64,000 nucleotides of DNA, taken from Bradyrhizobium diazoefficiens (GTDB lineage: Bacteria; Pseudomonadota; Alphaproteobacteria; Rhizobiales; Xanthobacteraceae). The stretch is taken from assembly GCF_016616235.1 (NCBI RefSeq), contig NZ_CP067100.1, positions 6,445,001 through 6,509,000 on the forward strand, in the 5' to 3' direction. A model generated the notes under the pieces. That model was given only the letters and a program-made list of their open reading frames with translations, did not search any database and was not told where the DNA came from. Of the stretch, positions 9,568 through 17,646 are shown piece by piece. Position numbers and translations under genes: made by a program. The first letter of the stretch is position 1, and every line of letters begins with the position of its first letter.

Positions 9568-10226
9568 AGCTCCTTTAGGGAATCAGTGCGTCCGTCCTAC
9601 GAAGGTCGCATAGTCGTGGTGCGGCGCTGCCGAAAAAGCCCCGACTGGTTAGCCGCAATTTGTGCTTTGATTGATCGGGACAGGGGGAAGTCTCGCGATG
9701 CCCGCCTTGCCACACCACTTGGCATACACGAGTCCGTACCGCGGCGGTTCGACTGAGTTCAGCTAGCCCGGAAACCACTATTCGGGAGAGACTGCGAGCG
9801 TCAAAGACGTGGTTGCGCAAGGGCGTGCTGGACCGCCGGCGCCCGGACATTCGCCAGAGCCCGCCGGCGAACCGGCCGCAATCGATGCGGCGAACTTCGC
9901 GACGCCAAGACGGGCTCGGGCCGTGCTCGCAGAGCCGATGAATCGTGTCAGCCGCGATCAGGAGGATATCGCGATGCTTCCAAGTCAGTTCAGGCCGTTG
10001 AAGACGAGATCGCTATCGTCGAGGCTGATCGCGAGGAGTTGAAGCCGCAGCCCGGCTCGCTGCCGGAAAACGAGTGGACGTGAAGACGCTGAGGCTAGGG
10101 GTGGTCTCCGGCTTGAATAGCGCTGACCAGCACTTCACAAATTTCTGGTAAGCAGAATTTAACTTGCAGCGTCGGGCAAAACAGTGGTTAATAGGGTGCT
10201 GGTAGCCGCCACCGGGAGCCAGCATC
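9568..10226. other. Gap without a recognisable gene
   Basis: No ORF here has family character. A plus-strand stretch around 9985-10080 reads as a short Glu/Val/Lys-rich peptide without a start codon and may be a decayed coding fragment. The serine recombinase gene that follows, reading toward this gap, suggests that an integrated element ends here. Confidence 0.45.
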
Positions 10227-10451
10227 GTGACCGATGAATACGATACCTCTTCAGACCTATCAAAGATTGCCAAGCTCAATGGAGACTTCAGGAGGAACTA
10301 CGGGAAGCTACTAGGAGCATTCCTGTATCTGCGCTCCATCAATGCCGGACGCCGACGTTCTTGGTTTTTGGGCGGCTTGATTTCACTCGTCTGCTCGGTG
10401 GCGATGACTTGGCTCGGGAAACACGGGCTTTCTTGGTTAGTCGCCGGGTGA
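10227..10451 (+). CDS. Small membrane protein, unknown
   Basis: A possible 74-residue protein starting at GTG, with GGGAG ten bases upstream. It has a charged N-terminal half and one hydrophobic segment near the C-terminus (WFLGGLISLVCSVAMTWLG). It overlaps the 3' end of the recombinase gene tail to tail by more than 100 bases, so one of the two frames may be fortuitous there. No family is recognised. The ribosome site and membrane segment support it; the overlap counts against it. Confidence 0.4.
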   Translation: MTDEYDTSSDLSKIAKLNGDFRRNYGKLLGAFLYLRSINAGRRRSWFLGGLISLVCSVAMTWLGKHGLSWLVAG

Positions 10452-11994
10452 TTGCTCGAACAAGTGCATCGGGCGTCTTGAAGCACATTATTGCGCGGCG
10501 TTCGCGAGCGGCCTCCGAAAACCTGATAGTCCGTTTCACAGTGCCATCGGTTGGCATCAGAACGTAGTCAAGCACGGCCTGATTGTGCGGAGACAGCCTG
10601 ATGGCGGCGATCCATCCAGCGGGTACGTGTGCGTCACATTGGATCGTCCAATGTGGAGAATGACTCTCTAACTTCCCAGGAGTCCAGCGCGCTGCTCTGA
10701 CGGATATATAGGTTGATCCGTTCACACCCATTGAGTCTGTCCACCCGCCTGTGCTGGTCCGACCACCGGCCTTTCTAATTGCAGTACCAATTCGAGACGC
10801 AAGCATTGTCTTCTGCTCGGACCAAATCCTACGGGAGTCAAGAAATTCGTAGTTCCGCTTCGGAGTATACCCGAGCAGCCGATAGAGATTCCGCATGCTG
10901 CCAAAATGCGTTTGGCAGGTCGCCACACAGGGCAAGCCCGGCGTCCGGTCGATGATGTTAATGCTAAGACGTCCTTCCTTGAGCAGCGTCTTGCGTAACC
11001 GCAGGAGCATCTCTTCATCGGTAAGATCGACGCGACGCTCTCTGATGACCTTATTGGCTCTTACAAAGATATCGCGATCGACGATTGGTTCGATGCAACC
11101 TTCACTTCTGATCCACTGTTCGGGAGGATTGTACGTGCGAGTTTGGCGAAGCTTCCATGATCGCCGATTGAATACAAGATTCCCGATGTAACTTTCGTCT
11201 CTAAGAATGGCACCAACCATCACTCGCGTCCACGGCTTGCCTGGCCTCGTGGGCACCTTCGCTTTGTTCAGCTCCCAGGCAACAACTGTCTCACACTTTA
11301 CTTCCAGGAAACGTTCAAATATCCACCTGACGACGGCAATCTCCTTCGTATCGCCCGGCCGGATTCGGATGTGATCGGTCGTGAGGTATTTGCGGTCGCC
11401 ACTCTTCATCACCCCCTTTGATTGATCCTTCTCGTCGACAAGCTCTCGTACCAGCCCATATCCAGCCACGCCGCAAGGCTTGTAGCCGAGGCGAGCAAAT
11501 CGGCACTGGCCTGCGTATACCTTCGCCGACAGCTCGCGGCTGTATTCGGCTGCCATCACTCGTTTGATGTTTTTGACGATGCTCGCCAGCATGCTGCCGT
11601 CATTATCGAATTGTTCGGCGCAATAGGCGATCTTGATGCCGGCGCGCTTACACATGAACTCGTAATGTGCGCTTTCGTCGACGTCCTGGAAGCGTCCCCA
11701 TCGACTTACGTCGTACACCAGGAGATGACCAAAGTCGGTCTGTCCGCCTTCAACGTCCTCAAGCAATTGTAGGAGACCGGCTCTATTTTTAATCAATAGT
11801 CCGCTCTCACCCTCATCCTTATAGGTCCGTACGAGCGTGAAGTTATGGGCGTGAGCGTAGGTCGCGATCACAGCAGCCTGATTTTGTATCGAATACTGCT
11901 GCCGGTCCGTAGACATTCGGACGTATTGAGCGGCCCGAAGACCAAGGACAGCTTTCGGTAGATGACTCTTGTGAACGACGAGGGCATTGCTCAT
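10339..11994 (-). CDS. Large serine recombinase (resolvase/invertase plus recombinase domain)
   Basis: Site-specific recombinase, 551 aa. The N-terminal resolvase domain has YVRMSTDRQ with the nucleophile at Ser28, then the DVSRWGRFQD and AAEYSRELS motifs. The 'recombinase' domain follows from about residue 160 (AGYGLVREL, LNKAKVPTRPGKPWT, RDESYIGNLVFNRR). The rest is a long basic tail of about 200 residues with lysine/arginine-rich ends. Such enzymes integrate and excise phages or genomic islands between attachment sites. No phage structural genes are nearby, so it may mobilise an island or act as a stand-alone element. Attachment sites could not be found by eye. Confidence 0.9.
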   Translation of the reverse strand: MSNALVVHKSHLPKAVLGLRAAQYVRMSTDRQQYSIQNQAAVIATYAHAHNFTLVRTYKDEGESGLLIKNRAGLLQLLEDVEGGQTDFGHLLVYDVSRWGRFQDVDESAHYEFMCKRAGIKIAYCAEQFDNDGSMLASIVKNIKRVMAAEYSRELSAKVYAGQCRFARLGYKPCGVAGYGLVRELVDEKDQSKGVMKSGDRKYLTTDHIRIRPGDTKEIAVVRWIFERFLEVKCETVVAWELNKAKVPTRPGKPWTRVMVGAILRDESYIGNLVFNRRSWKLRQTRTYNPPEQWIRSEGCIEPIVDRDIFVRANKVIRERRVDLTDEEMLLRLRKTLLKEGRLSINIIDRTPGLPCVATCQTHFGSMRNLYRLLGYTPKRNYEFLDSRRIWSEQKTMLASRIGTAIRKAGGRTSTGGWTDSMGVNGSTYISVRAARWTPGKLESHSPHWTIQCDAHVPAGWIAAIRLSPHNQAVLDYVLMPTDGTVKRTIRFSEAARERRAIMCFKTPDALVRAITRRLTKKARVSRAKSSPPSRRVKSSRPKTKNVGVRH

Positions 11995-12427
11995 TCATCG
12001 CCTCCGCCAGACAGCCATTTCCGAGTGAGATAGACCCCCTGAATGCGCGGCTATTCAAGAGAGACTCCCAACGCACGCCGGCCGGGTCAAGAGTTTTCGG
12101 GAGAACGGTCTGGACGGGTATCGCCGATAGAGTCCAGAACTTCCCGTATCTCCCTATGAATTTGGCGCTCTCTTCGAGCGCGCGTGGCCTGGCGTAAGCG
12201 ACGATCTCGCCCCTCGTGGTCCCGAGAGGAAGCCGCGAACCCAGCCGCGCCATCGTTTATGTATCGGCTTTTTTACGGCCGCTTCGTGCGAGCTTCTTCA
12301 AGTGTTGCACAGGTACGCGGAACACGTGGACAAGCGCGAGCCCTGCCGATCGCGAATCCCTGCTCCGTGCTAAGCGCCCGGAACGAGCAGGCGGGCGGAA
12401 GGATTCGTCCAGGCAGGAGTGGTCTCG
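11995..12427. other. Gap upstream of the recombinase
   Basis: This holds the upstream region of the recombinase and of the plus-strand gene at 12428. A minus-strand frame at about 11990-12253 could encode some 85 residues (start MARLGSRLPLG) but continues into the recombinase N-terminus in another frame and matches nothing I know. Confidence 0.4.
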
Positions 12428-12697
12428 ATGCTGATGGCGAAGGAAAGACGGCCGGCGATCCGAACGCTGCGCGGTTGGGCGATCTCCGTGCTGCAGGAGG
12501 CCGGCGCCATCCGAGAATGCGAGGAGCACGGCTGGATGCAGGACCTGGCCGACCCGCATGCGCGCGAACGCGCCTTCGACATCGCCCGCCGGGATCCGCC
12601 GCCTGGCGTCTCGCTGGAGGCAGCGTCCGTGGCGATCGCAGAAATGCTGGACTCGATCGGCGATAGCTGTCCGGAGTGCCCGCCAGACTTCGCCTAG
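12428..12697 (+). CDS. Conserved small protein, unknown
   Basis: An 89-residue protein starting at the ATG at 12428, with AGGAG ending nine bases upstream; a GTG at 12419 would fall inside that site. The sequence is soluble and moderately acidic, with a helical N-terminus (RTLRGWAISVLQEAG) and three cysteines. Its layout resembles small hypothetical proteins found around Ku/LigD loci of bradyrhizobia, but I assign no domain. It is convergent with the next minus-strand gene. Confidence 0.65.
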   Translation: MLMAKERRPAIRTLRGWAISVLQEAGAIRECEEHGWMQDLADPHARERAFDIARRDPPPGVSLEAASVAIAEMLDSIGDSCPECPPDFA

Positions 12698-12885
12698 GCC
12701 GCCTCGTCGGCGCCGCCGGACGTCGGGGGCGCCCGCATGCGGGCGAGCTCCTGCCAGGCCATCGCCAAGTTGATCAAGCGTTGCCGCTCCAGCCCATCGG
12801 CCGCGATCGCGAGCTTCATGGCCGCTATCGCCTCGCTCTCGGGTTGGTAATCGTTGCCCATGCTCCCGATATCGTAGCTGGACAA
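12694..12885 (-). CDS. Small hypothetical protein
   Basis: A 63-residue protein with a helical, Ala/Leu-rich centre (AAMKLAIAADGLERQRLINLAMAWQELARM) and a conserved-looking N-terminal MSSYDIGSMGNDY. It reads cleanly and overlaps the preceding plus-strand gene tail to tail by four bases. There is no recognisable domain. It belongs to the run of small genes flanking Ku. Confidence 0.6.
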   Translation of the reverse strand: MSSYDIGSMGNDYQPESEAIAAMKLAIAADGLERQRLINLAMAWQELARMRAPPTSGGADEAA

Positions 12886-12933
12886 CGTAAACGGCAGGTG
12901 GCCGGCGCCCCGTAGGATTCCCGTTCCGACAAG

Positions 12934-13149
12934 TCATCTCTCAGGTTTGCGCTTCCGTCCCGCTTCCGGATTCGCCGCCGCCTCGCGAGCCAGACGTTCC
13001 GCCTTCAGCCGCTCGCGGTTGGCGTGGAAGGCCTGCTGGGCGCGCTCATGCTCGGACAGCGCCACCTTTACCTCCGCCTTCCGAAAGACCTTGTGAGCCT
13101 CCCGTTCCGCCGCGGTCGGCGGCCTCCGTTCGGATATGTGGTTGCTCAT
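12934..13149 (-). CDS. Small basic hypothetical protein
   Basis: A 71-residue, strongly charged, helical protein rich in Arg, Glu and Ala (REAHKVFRKAEVKVAL, RERLKAERLAREAA). The start is set at the ATG at 13149 because GGAGGGAG lies immediately upstream. An earlier in-frame start at 13188 lacks such a site. Probably coiled-coil. Function unknown; part of the Ku-side small-gene cluster. Confidence 0.65.
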   Translation of the reverse strand: MSNHISERRPPTAAEREAHKVFRKAEVKVALSEHERAQQAFHANRERLKAERLAREAAANPEAGRKRKPER

Positions 13150-13402
13150 TTGCTCCCTCCGTCGGTCGCAAACGGTCCTTGGCGCCAAGTGGTGCGCGCA
13201 TCAGGACCGCCAACCTAGGTGGTAGGTTTTCCTCCGGCTTGGGGCTTTGGGGAGTAGGGTGCCAGAGGCAGGGAATCGACGCCTGACGGGCCGGTTCGTT
13301 CCATCCGGCGCTCCGGTCGGCCAATTACATTCGTCGAGGCAGGATGCGGCTCGTGCTGCGAAATGAGGCTGCCGCTGCCGCCCGGTCCCGGAGCATCGTG
13401 CT

Positions 13403-13594
13403 CTAGCCTTCGTCCGGCTCGCGCACCACCGCCGGTTCTTCGGCACCTTCGTCCTCGTCGCCTTCCTCTTCGTCCTCGTCCTCGTCGTCTCTGTCTTCAT
13501 CGGGATCTCGCGGTGGTGTCATGTCGCCTATGGCCATGAACGGACTGCGGTCGATCAACCTGGCTGACAATTGCTCTGGGAAAAGTGGGGTCAT
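13403..13594 (-). CDS. Small acidic-tail protein
   Basis: A 63-residue protein. The start is chosen at the ATG at 13594, seven bases after GAGGAG. The C-terminal half is almost entirely Asp/Glu (DPDEDRDDEDEDEEEG and on). Such tails often bind basic proteins; here the basic, Lys/Ala-tailed Ku is encoded 59 bases upstream on the same strand. That pairing is speculation. The low-complexity run makes any family assignment impossible. Confidence 0.55.
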   Translation of the reverse strand: MTPLFPEQLSARLIDRSPFMAIGDMTPPRDPDEDRDDEDEDEEEGDEDEGAEEPAVVREPDEG

Positions 13595-13653
13595 GCGTTG
13601 CTCCTCGGGTGTCCAATCTGCGGGACGGCGCCCGCCGCGCGTTGGTCTGCCAC

Positions 13654-14598
13654 TCACGCGGACTTCCGCTGTCGACCAGCCGCGGGCTTCTTCGCCGCGG
13701 TCTCCTTCGCCAGCTTCTTCCCGGCGATCGGCATCAGCATCTCCTTCTGGCCGGCCGCCGCCTTGCGCGGCGTCTTGGCCGTCTTCTTCGGGGCCGCTTT
13801 GGTCTCGACCTTCGCCTCGGCCGCAGCGCTTCCCACGCTCTTTCGCAGCGCCTCCATCAGATCGACCACATTCTCGCCCTTGGGTCGCTCCTTCGGCCTG
13901 ATCGTCTTGCCCGCGCGCTTCTGGTTGATGAGGTCGACGAGCGCGGTCTCATAGTGGTCCTCGAACTTCTCCGGATCGAACCGCCCCGCCTTCTGGTTCA
14001 CGATGTGCTTCGCTAGGTCCAGCATGTCCTTGGTGACCTTCACGTCCTGGATCTCTTCAAAGTATTCCTGCTCGCTGCGCACCTCGTAAGGATAGCGCAG
14101 CAGCGTGCCGACGAGGCCCTTGTCCATCGGCTCGAGCGCGATGATGTGCTCGCGGTTGGTCAGCACCACACGGCCGATCGCGACCTTGTCCATCTCGCGG
14201 ATGGTCTCGCGGATCACGGCGAAGGCGTCGTGGCCGACCTTGCCGTCCGGACGCACGTAGTAGGGCCGGATCAGGTAGCGCGGATCAATGTCGGTCCTGT
14301 CGACGAACTCGTCGATCTCGATGGTGCGCGTGGACTCCAGCGCGATTTCCTCGAGCTCCTCCTTGGTGACCTCGATGAACTGGTCCTTCTCGAGCTGGTA
14401 GCCCTTGACGATATCTTCGTTGGGCACCTCGTCGCCGGTGTCGGCGTCGACCTTGAGGTACTTGATGCGGTGACCGGTCTGCCGATTGAGCTGGTTGAAC
14501 GAGATCTTCTCGCTGTCCGATGTCGCCGGATACAGCGCCACGGGACAGGTGACGAGGGACAGACGCAGGAAGCCTTTCCAGTTGGCGCGCGGGGCCAT
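13654..14598 (-). CDS. ku: Non-homologous end-joining protein Ku
   Basis: Bacterial Ku, 314 aa. It forms a ring dimer on double-strand DNA ends and recruits LigD. The start is the ATG at 14598 (MAPRANWKGFLRLSLVTCPV), the usual bacterial Ku N-terminus; the frame is open for 62 more codons upstream without similarity. Visible family segments are YLKVDADTGDEVPNED, YLIRPYYVRPDGK and HIVNQKAGRFDPEKFEDHYE. After about residue 230 the tail is Lys/Ala/Pro-rich (KAAPKKTAKTPRKAA), typical of the DNA-binding C-terminal extension. LigD is encoded 6.4 kb away on the other strand. Confidence 0.96.
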   Translation of the reverse strand: MAPRANWKGFLRLSLVTCPVALYPATSDSEKISFNQLNRQTGHRIKYLKVDADTGDEVPNEDIVKGYQLEKDQFIEVTKEELEEIALESTRTIEIDEFVDRTDIDPRYLIRPYYVRPDGKVGHDAFAVIRETIREMDKVAIGRVVLTNREHIIALEPMDKGLVGTLLRYPYEVRSEQEYFEEIQDVKVTKDMLDLAKHIVNQKAGRFDPEKFEDHYETALVDLINQKRAGKTIRPKERPKGENVVDLMEALRKSVGSAAAEAKVETKAAPKKTAKTPRKAAAGQKEMLMPIAGKKLAKETAAKKPAAGRQRKSA

Positions 14599-14766
14599 GA
14601 ACGCAGAACTCCGGTCGCGGCGGCCTGGATTCAAGACGAACGGCGGGCGCCAGTTCCGACAGGTATGGGTCGCCTGGTCGAGATTCATGCCGGATCCTAC
14701 GGGCCGCGCCGGAGGAATCCGCCGCCGACCCTTGACTCTGCGAGAACGAAAAGGGAACATGTCGCC

Positions 14767-14985
14767 ATGCCCGCTGCACCCCAACCGTTCGCGCCCGCCA
14801 AGGGCGATCTCGAGTTCGCCGCCGACCAGGCGATCGAGGCCTGCGGAGGGGACGCCCGGGGGGCGGTGAAGGCGCTGCTCATCGCGGTCGACTTCCTCGA
14901 GTCCGAGGTCGACGAGCTCAAGGGCGCGGTGTCGAACGGTTATGTGCGCGGCCGCTACGTCGCGCCGCGCGATCGCAAGGAGTAG
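14767..14985 (+). CDS. Small hypothetical protein
   Basis: A 72-residue protein beginning at the ATG at 14767 (MPAAPQPFAPAKGDLEF), although the frame is open far upstream through the antisense of Ku. It is helical and acidic (EACGGDARGAVKALLIAVDFLESEVDELK) and ends RDRKE. It is divergent from Ku and two bases before the next gene, so the two are co-transcribed. Small proteins of this look recur next to rhizobial Ku genes; function unknown. Confidence 0.68.
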   Translation: MPAAPQPFAPAKGDLEFAADQAIEACGGDARGAVKALLIAVDFLESEVDELKGAVSNGYVRGRYVAPRDRKE

Positions 14986-14987
14986 CG

Positions 14988-15233
14988 ATGGACGTCACCT
15001 ACTATGTGGCACTGCCGTTCGTCATGGCAGACGACGGGCTCGCGCCTGGCGAGGCGGTGGAGTGCCTGAGCGCCAACGCCGCCGTCATGCGCGCCGAAGC
15101 GCTGTCGCGGAAACCCGGCTGCGCCGGCGCGGTCGCCTTCTCGCGGACCGGAGACCCATCCAGCGGCGACTTCGGCGACGCCAAGGTCATCCGGAAGTTC
15201 GGCGAGGTGCCGGACGATCTGAGCACGCTCTGA
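14988..15233 (+). CDS. Small hypothetical protein
   Basis: An 81-residue protein (MDVTYYVALPFVMADDG), two bases after the stop of the preceding gene. It has a compact alpha/beta look with a central helix (ANAAVMRAEALSRK) and ends in FGEVPDDLSTL. No catalytic motif is visible. It is cotranscribed with the preceding small gene. Confidence 0.7.
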   Translation: MDVTYYVALPFVMADDGLAPGEAVECLSANAAVMRAEALSRKPGCAGAVAFSRTGDPSSGDFGDAKVIRKFGEVPDDLSTL

Positions 15234-15250
15234 CGGGCGGCGGCTTCGGT

Positions 15251-15415
15251 TCACTCGTCGCTCGGACTGGCATCTCTCGGATCGAGCAGGTTCAGCGCCG
15301 TCTCGATCTGGGCGAGCAGCGCCTGGATTTCCTCCCGCTCGTTTGGCCCGGGATCGCTCTCCAGCCGCTCCGTGAGCGCCTGCTTCCGCGCAAGCAGGTT
15401 TGCAACCGTCGACAT
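15251..15415 (-). CDS. Small coiled-coil protein
   Basis: A 54-residue protein starting at the ATG at 15415 (MSTVANLLARKQALTERLES). It is a predicted helical hairpin with Leu/Ala/Glu heptads (EREEIQALLAQIETALNLL) and is convergent with the gene before it. The open frame extends upstream to 15679, but only the part from 15415 has a normal start and composition. Function unknown. Confidence 0.6.
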   Translation of the reverse strand: MSTVANLLARKQALTERLESDPGPNEREEIQALLAQIETALNLLDPRDASPSDE

Positions 15416-15525
15416 CTCGTTCCCCGCTTCTGGACACCTGAGCTGGGAAGTTGGTGCGCCCGCGACGACCTTGCCAGTTATGGCTTTGCGAATCCGGATC
15501 ACCGGCTCAGGCTGATTTGTTCCCG

Positions 15526-15708
15526 CTATTTGGCCGGCGGCCGCAGCGGGCCCTCCACCCACTTCCGGGCATCGGGGTCGTGCAGCGGATCGTCGTCGCA
15601 GTCGCGGCAGACGTAGCGCTCCCCGCCTCTGGCCGTCTCGTCGCGCACAAGCTTCATTGGCCGCCCGCAGTGCGGGCACGGCTTCCGGATCGGATGCAGC
15701 AGCGACAT
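15526..15708 (-). CDS. Small zinc-ribbon protein
   Basis: A 60-residue protein with two metal-binding knuckles, CPHCG near residue 11 and CRDCD near residue 34, the spacing of a zinc ribbon. The C-terminal half is WVEGPLRPPAK. Such peptides may bind nucleic acid or act as accessory subunits; nothing more can be assigned. It is in the same orientation as the coiled-coil gene downstream. Confidence 0.72.
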   Translation of the reverse strand: MSLLHPIRKPCPHCGRPMKLVRDETARGGERYVCRDCDDDPLHDPDARKWVEGPLRPPAK

Positions 15709-15826
15709 CTGGCTTCCCCTGCCGCGCTTAGACTATTGCCGATCGCTGCGCAGACACAAGCGAGCTCTTGACGCGAACCGCGCCACGCAATCAAATCCAG
15801 CTTCGGTGATGTTGTGGGGTGGCGTC

Positions 15827-16024
15827 ATGGAAGAGTTCTACAGCGGCTTCGCGCAGCGGGCGCGCGATCTGGCGGAGAAGGCGGACCCGTTCACACGAAG
15901 ACGACTGCTCGATTTGGCCAAAAGGTACGACGCCAAAAGCAAACCGGGCGGCAGCGCCCGGCCCCTGCCGCCGCCGCGCACCACGCCGCCGGCGACACTC
16001 TTCGCCGGCCCGGGCGAGGCATGA
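15827..16024 (+). CDS. Small hypothetical protein
   Basis: A 65-residue protein from the ATG at 15827 (MEEFYSGFAQRARDLAEKADPFTRRRLLDLAKRY in two pieces: MEEFYSGFAQRARD, then the helix up to RRLLDLAKRY). The N-terminal half is helical and the C-terminal half Pro-rich. Its stop overlaps the start of the next gene (ATGA), so the two are coupled. Similar helical motifs (FYxGxAxRxRxLAxxADPFxRxRLLxLAxxY) are common in small alphaproteobacterial proteins. Function unknown. Confidence 0.7.
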   Translation: MEEFYSGFAQRARDLAEKADPFTRRRLLDLAKRYDAKSKPGGSARPLPPPRTTPPATLFAGPGEA

Positions 16025-16170
16025 GGAAAGTCGGCTCCGCCGAGGTCAAATGCGACGCCTGCGATGGCGCCGGGCACCAGCCGGCGCGCGAGACCGAACC
16101 CGGTCGCAGGATCTTTCCTGGCCCCTGCACGAAGTGCGGCGGCAAGGGGCGAATACCGAAGCAGGAGTGA
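16021..16170 (+). CDS. DnaJ-type zinc-finger small protein
   Basis: A 49-residue protein with two CxxCxGxG-like units, CDACDGAG and CTKCGGKG, as in the zinc-binding centre of DnaJ but without the J domain. The ATG overlaps the stop of the preceding gene (ATGA). It is likely a small zinc-binding protein. The frame was too short for standard ORF cut-offs but is supported by the motif and the coupling. Confidence 0.75.
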   Translation: MRKVGSAEVKCDACDGAGHQPARETEPGRRIFPGPCTKCGGKGRIPKQE

Positions 16171-16355
16171 GCCTACCCGAATTCAGCAGCCGAGCGTCCT
16201 CATGGCGGCCGCGGTCGCAACGATCCACGGGCCTCTCAGCGGCATTGACGCGGTCAGCGTCAATCCGAACCGGTTTTTGTTCGTGAACCAACGATCGTTC
16301 CTGCCGTTGTGCCGCATCCGGGTCCGCCTTCGACTGCGTGCGCCGAGGCACGACC

Positions 16356-16574
16356 ATGAGGACCGATTCGCGCCAGCATTTCGTTTCAGGCACCGAGGAT
16401 CGAACCTACCTCGAGTCGCTGATCCGTGAGGATTTCGAGCGATGCCATCCCGGCGAGACGCTGGAAGATCTCAAGCGGCGCGCATCCTTTTCGAGGGAGG
16501 ACAGAGGCCTGCTGCGGGACTGGATGGCGGTAGCAGCGGCTCGCGCCGCGGCTGCATCCAGGGCCAACGCATAG
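16356..16574 (+). CDS. Small hypothetical protein
   Basis: A 72-residue protein starting at the ATG at 16356 (MRTDSRQHFVSGTEDRTYLE), with GAGG a few bases upstream. It is charged and helical (LEDLKRRASFSREDRGLLRDW) and ends in an Ala-rich helix. It has no known domain. The next gene converges on it from the minus strand. Confidence 0.65.
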   Translation: MRTDSRQHFVSGTEDRTYLESLIREDFERCHPGETLEDLKRRASFSREDRGLLRDWMAVAAARAAAASRANA

Positions 16575-16609
16575 CCAGCGTTGCAGGCTCGAACAGGGAT
16601 TCAACCCGG

Positions 16610-16993
16610 CTAAGCCGCCGTATCGAGCAGCTGCGACACGGCGGCAGCCAATTGCGCTGGCGCAAAGGGCTTCTCGATTAGGACGCTACCGTCAACGCCC
16701 TGCGATTTCCAATCCGGGGCACTGGCGCTCGTCATGTAAATCACGGGAAAGCCGGGCGTGATTTCCCTGATCCGCCGCGCCAGCTCCCAACCCGTGATGC
16801 CATCACCCAGATTGACGTCCGTCAGCAGGGCCCGACACCCCTTGCGGCCATCGGAGAAGGTGGACAGGGCCGCCTCCCCCGAAGAGACCGAGCAGGCCTC
16901 GATACCGCCGTCGAGCAAGGCGTCCTCGATGAAGCTGCAGATCAGCGCTTCATCCTCCACGACCAGAACACGAACGGCATTACCCACTTTCAA
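16610..16993 (-). CDS. Single-domain response regulator (receiver)
   Basis: A CheY-like receiver, 127 aa, with no output domain. Acidic residues Glu13/Asp14 lie in VVEDEA, the phospho-acceptor is Asp59 in LLTDVNLG, a Thr/Ser follows in MTSAS, and the conserved Lys is Lys108 in IEKPF. The 'DVNLGDGITGWELARRIRE' wording matches the FixJ/hybrid-kinase receiver group common in rhizobia. It probably relays phosphate from an unlinked hybrid histidine kinase. It begins three bases after the end of the PRC-barrel gene's 3' end region on the same strand. Confidence 0.9.
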   Translation of the reverse strand: MKVGNAVRVLVVEDEALICSFIEDALLDGGIEACSVSSGEAALSTFSDGRKGCRALLTDVNLGDGITGWELARRIREITPGFPVIYMTSASAPDWKSQGVDGSVLIEKPFAPAQLAAAVSQLLDTAA

Positions 16994-16996
16994 GCC

Positions 16997-17359
16997 TCAG
17001 GCCACCGGCACACCGTAGTAGGCGTTCACGGAGCGCGTGGTCGCGGGGTCGCTCCAATTCCAACTGCTCTCGTCGGCGTATTTGGGGGCGCCGCGGAGCT
17101 GGTCCTGGGTGATGCCGGTGACGTAGCCGCCGAGGTTGGTGTCGTATTTCAGCGCCTGCCAGGGCAGCGGATAGTGATCGTCGCCGATGCCGAGCAGGCC
17201 GCCGAAGCTGAGCACCGCATACGATACCTTGCCGCTGACCTTGTCGATCATGACGCGCTCGATGTAGCCGACCTTTTCGCCGCCGGCCCCGTACACGTTC
17301 GTGCCTTCGACCTTGTCGCTTCCGATGAGACTGAACGTCTCGCGATTTTCTATGGCCAT
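16997..17359 (-). CDS. PRC-barrel domain protein
   Basis: A 120-residue protein. The start is the ATG at 17359, directly after AGGAGG; the frame is open 36 codons further up without family likeness. PRC-barrel features are SLIGSDKVEGTNVYGAGGEKVGYIE and KVSYAVLSFGGLLGIGDDHYPLPW. Members bind other proteins or RNA; this stand-alone type is often stress-induced in rhizobia. It lies three bases upstream of the receiver gene on the same strand. Confidence 0.88.
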   Translation of the reverse strand: MAIENRETFSLIGSDKVEGTNVYGAGGEKVGYIERVMIDKVSGKVSYAVLSFGGLLGIGDDHYPLPWQALKYDTNLGGYVTGITQDQLRGAPKYADESSWNWSDPATTRSVNAYYGVPVA

Positions 17360-17523
17360 GTTGACCTCCTGGATGTTGTCTTCTGGATCAACCGGACGAC
17401 GGATGGCTTCGTTCCCGGCTGGGTGGCGTTGTTCTGGACGAGCGGAGATCGAGATGGAGCTGATCAAATCTGGAACGTGATTTTCTGAGAAGGCTCCTCG
17501 GCGAATCCTGGGTCAGCCCGCCG

Positions 17524-17646
17524 ATGTTCGACCATGAGATCGTGGCGCGGCTGGTGGAGCTTGGTTTCCTGAAAACCGAACCGCTTCCCTCCGGAGATGT
17601 CGAATACCGGATCGCCGGGGCTGGGCGAGCGGCGGCTACTGCGTAA
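17524..17646 (+). CDS. Possible small winged-helix-like protein
   Basis: A 40-codon frame from the ATG at 17524 (MFDHEIVARLVELGFLK, then TEPLPSGDVEYRIAGAGRAA) looks like one helix-turn-helix followed by a beta hairpin. The frame is open back to 17464, so a non-ATG start could add about 19 residues. There is no clear ribosome site. It is listed because the composition looks coded and the peptide has secondary-structure sense. Confidence 0.4.
   Translation: MFDHEIVARLVELGFLKTEPLPSGDVEYRIAGAGRAAATA

Noticed and set aside
12257..12937. 226-codon minus-strand frame
   Set aside because: Antisense to the 89-aa plus-strand gene that has a good ribosome site; Arg-rich product with no domain.
13571..14016. 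Long plus-strand frames antisense to Ku
   Set aside because: Arg/Ser/Leu-rich shadows of the Lys/Ala-rich Ku tail, with no ribosome site.
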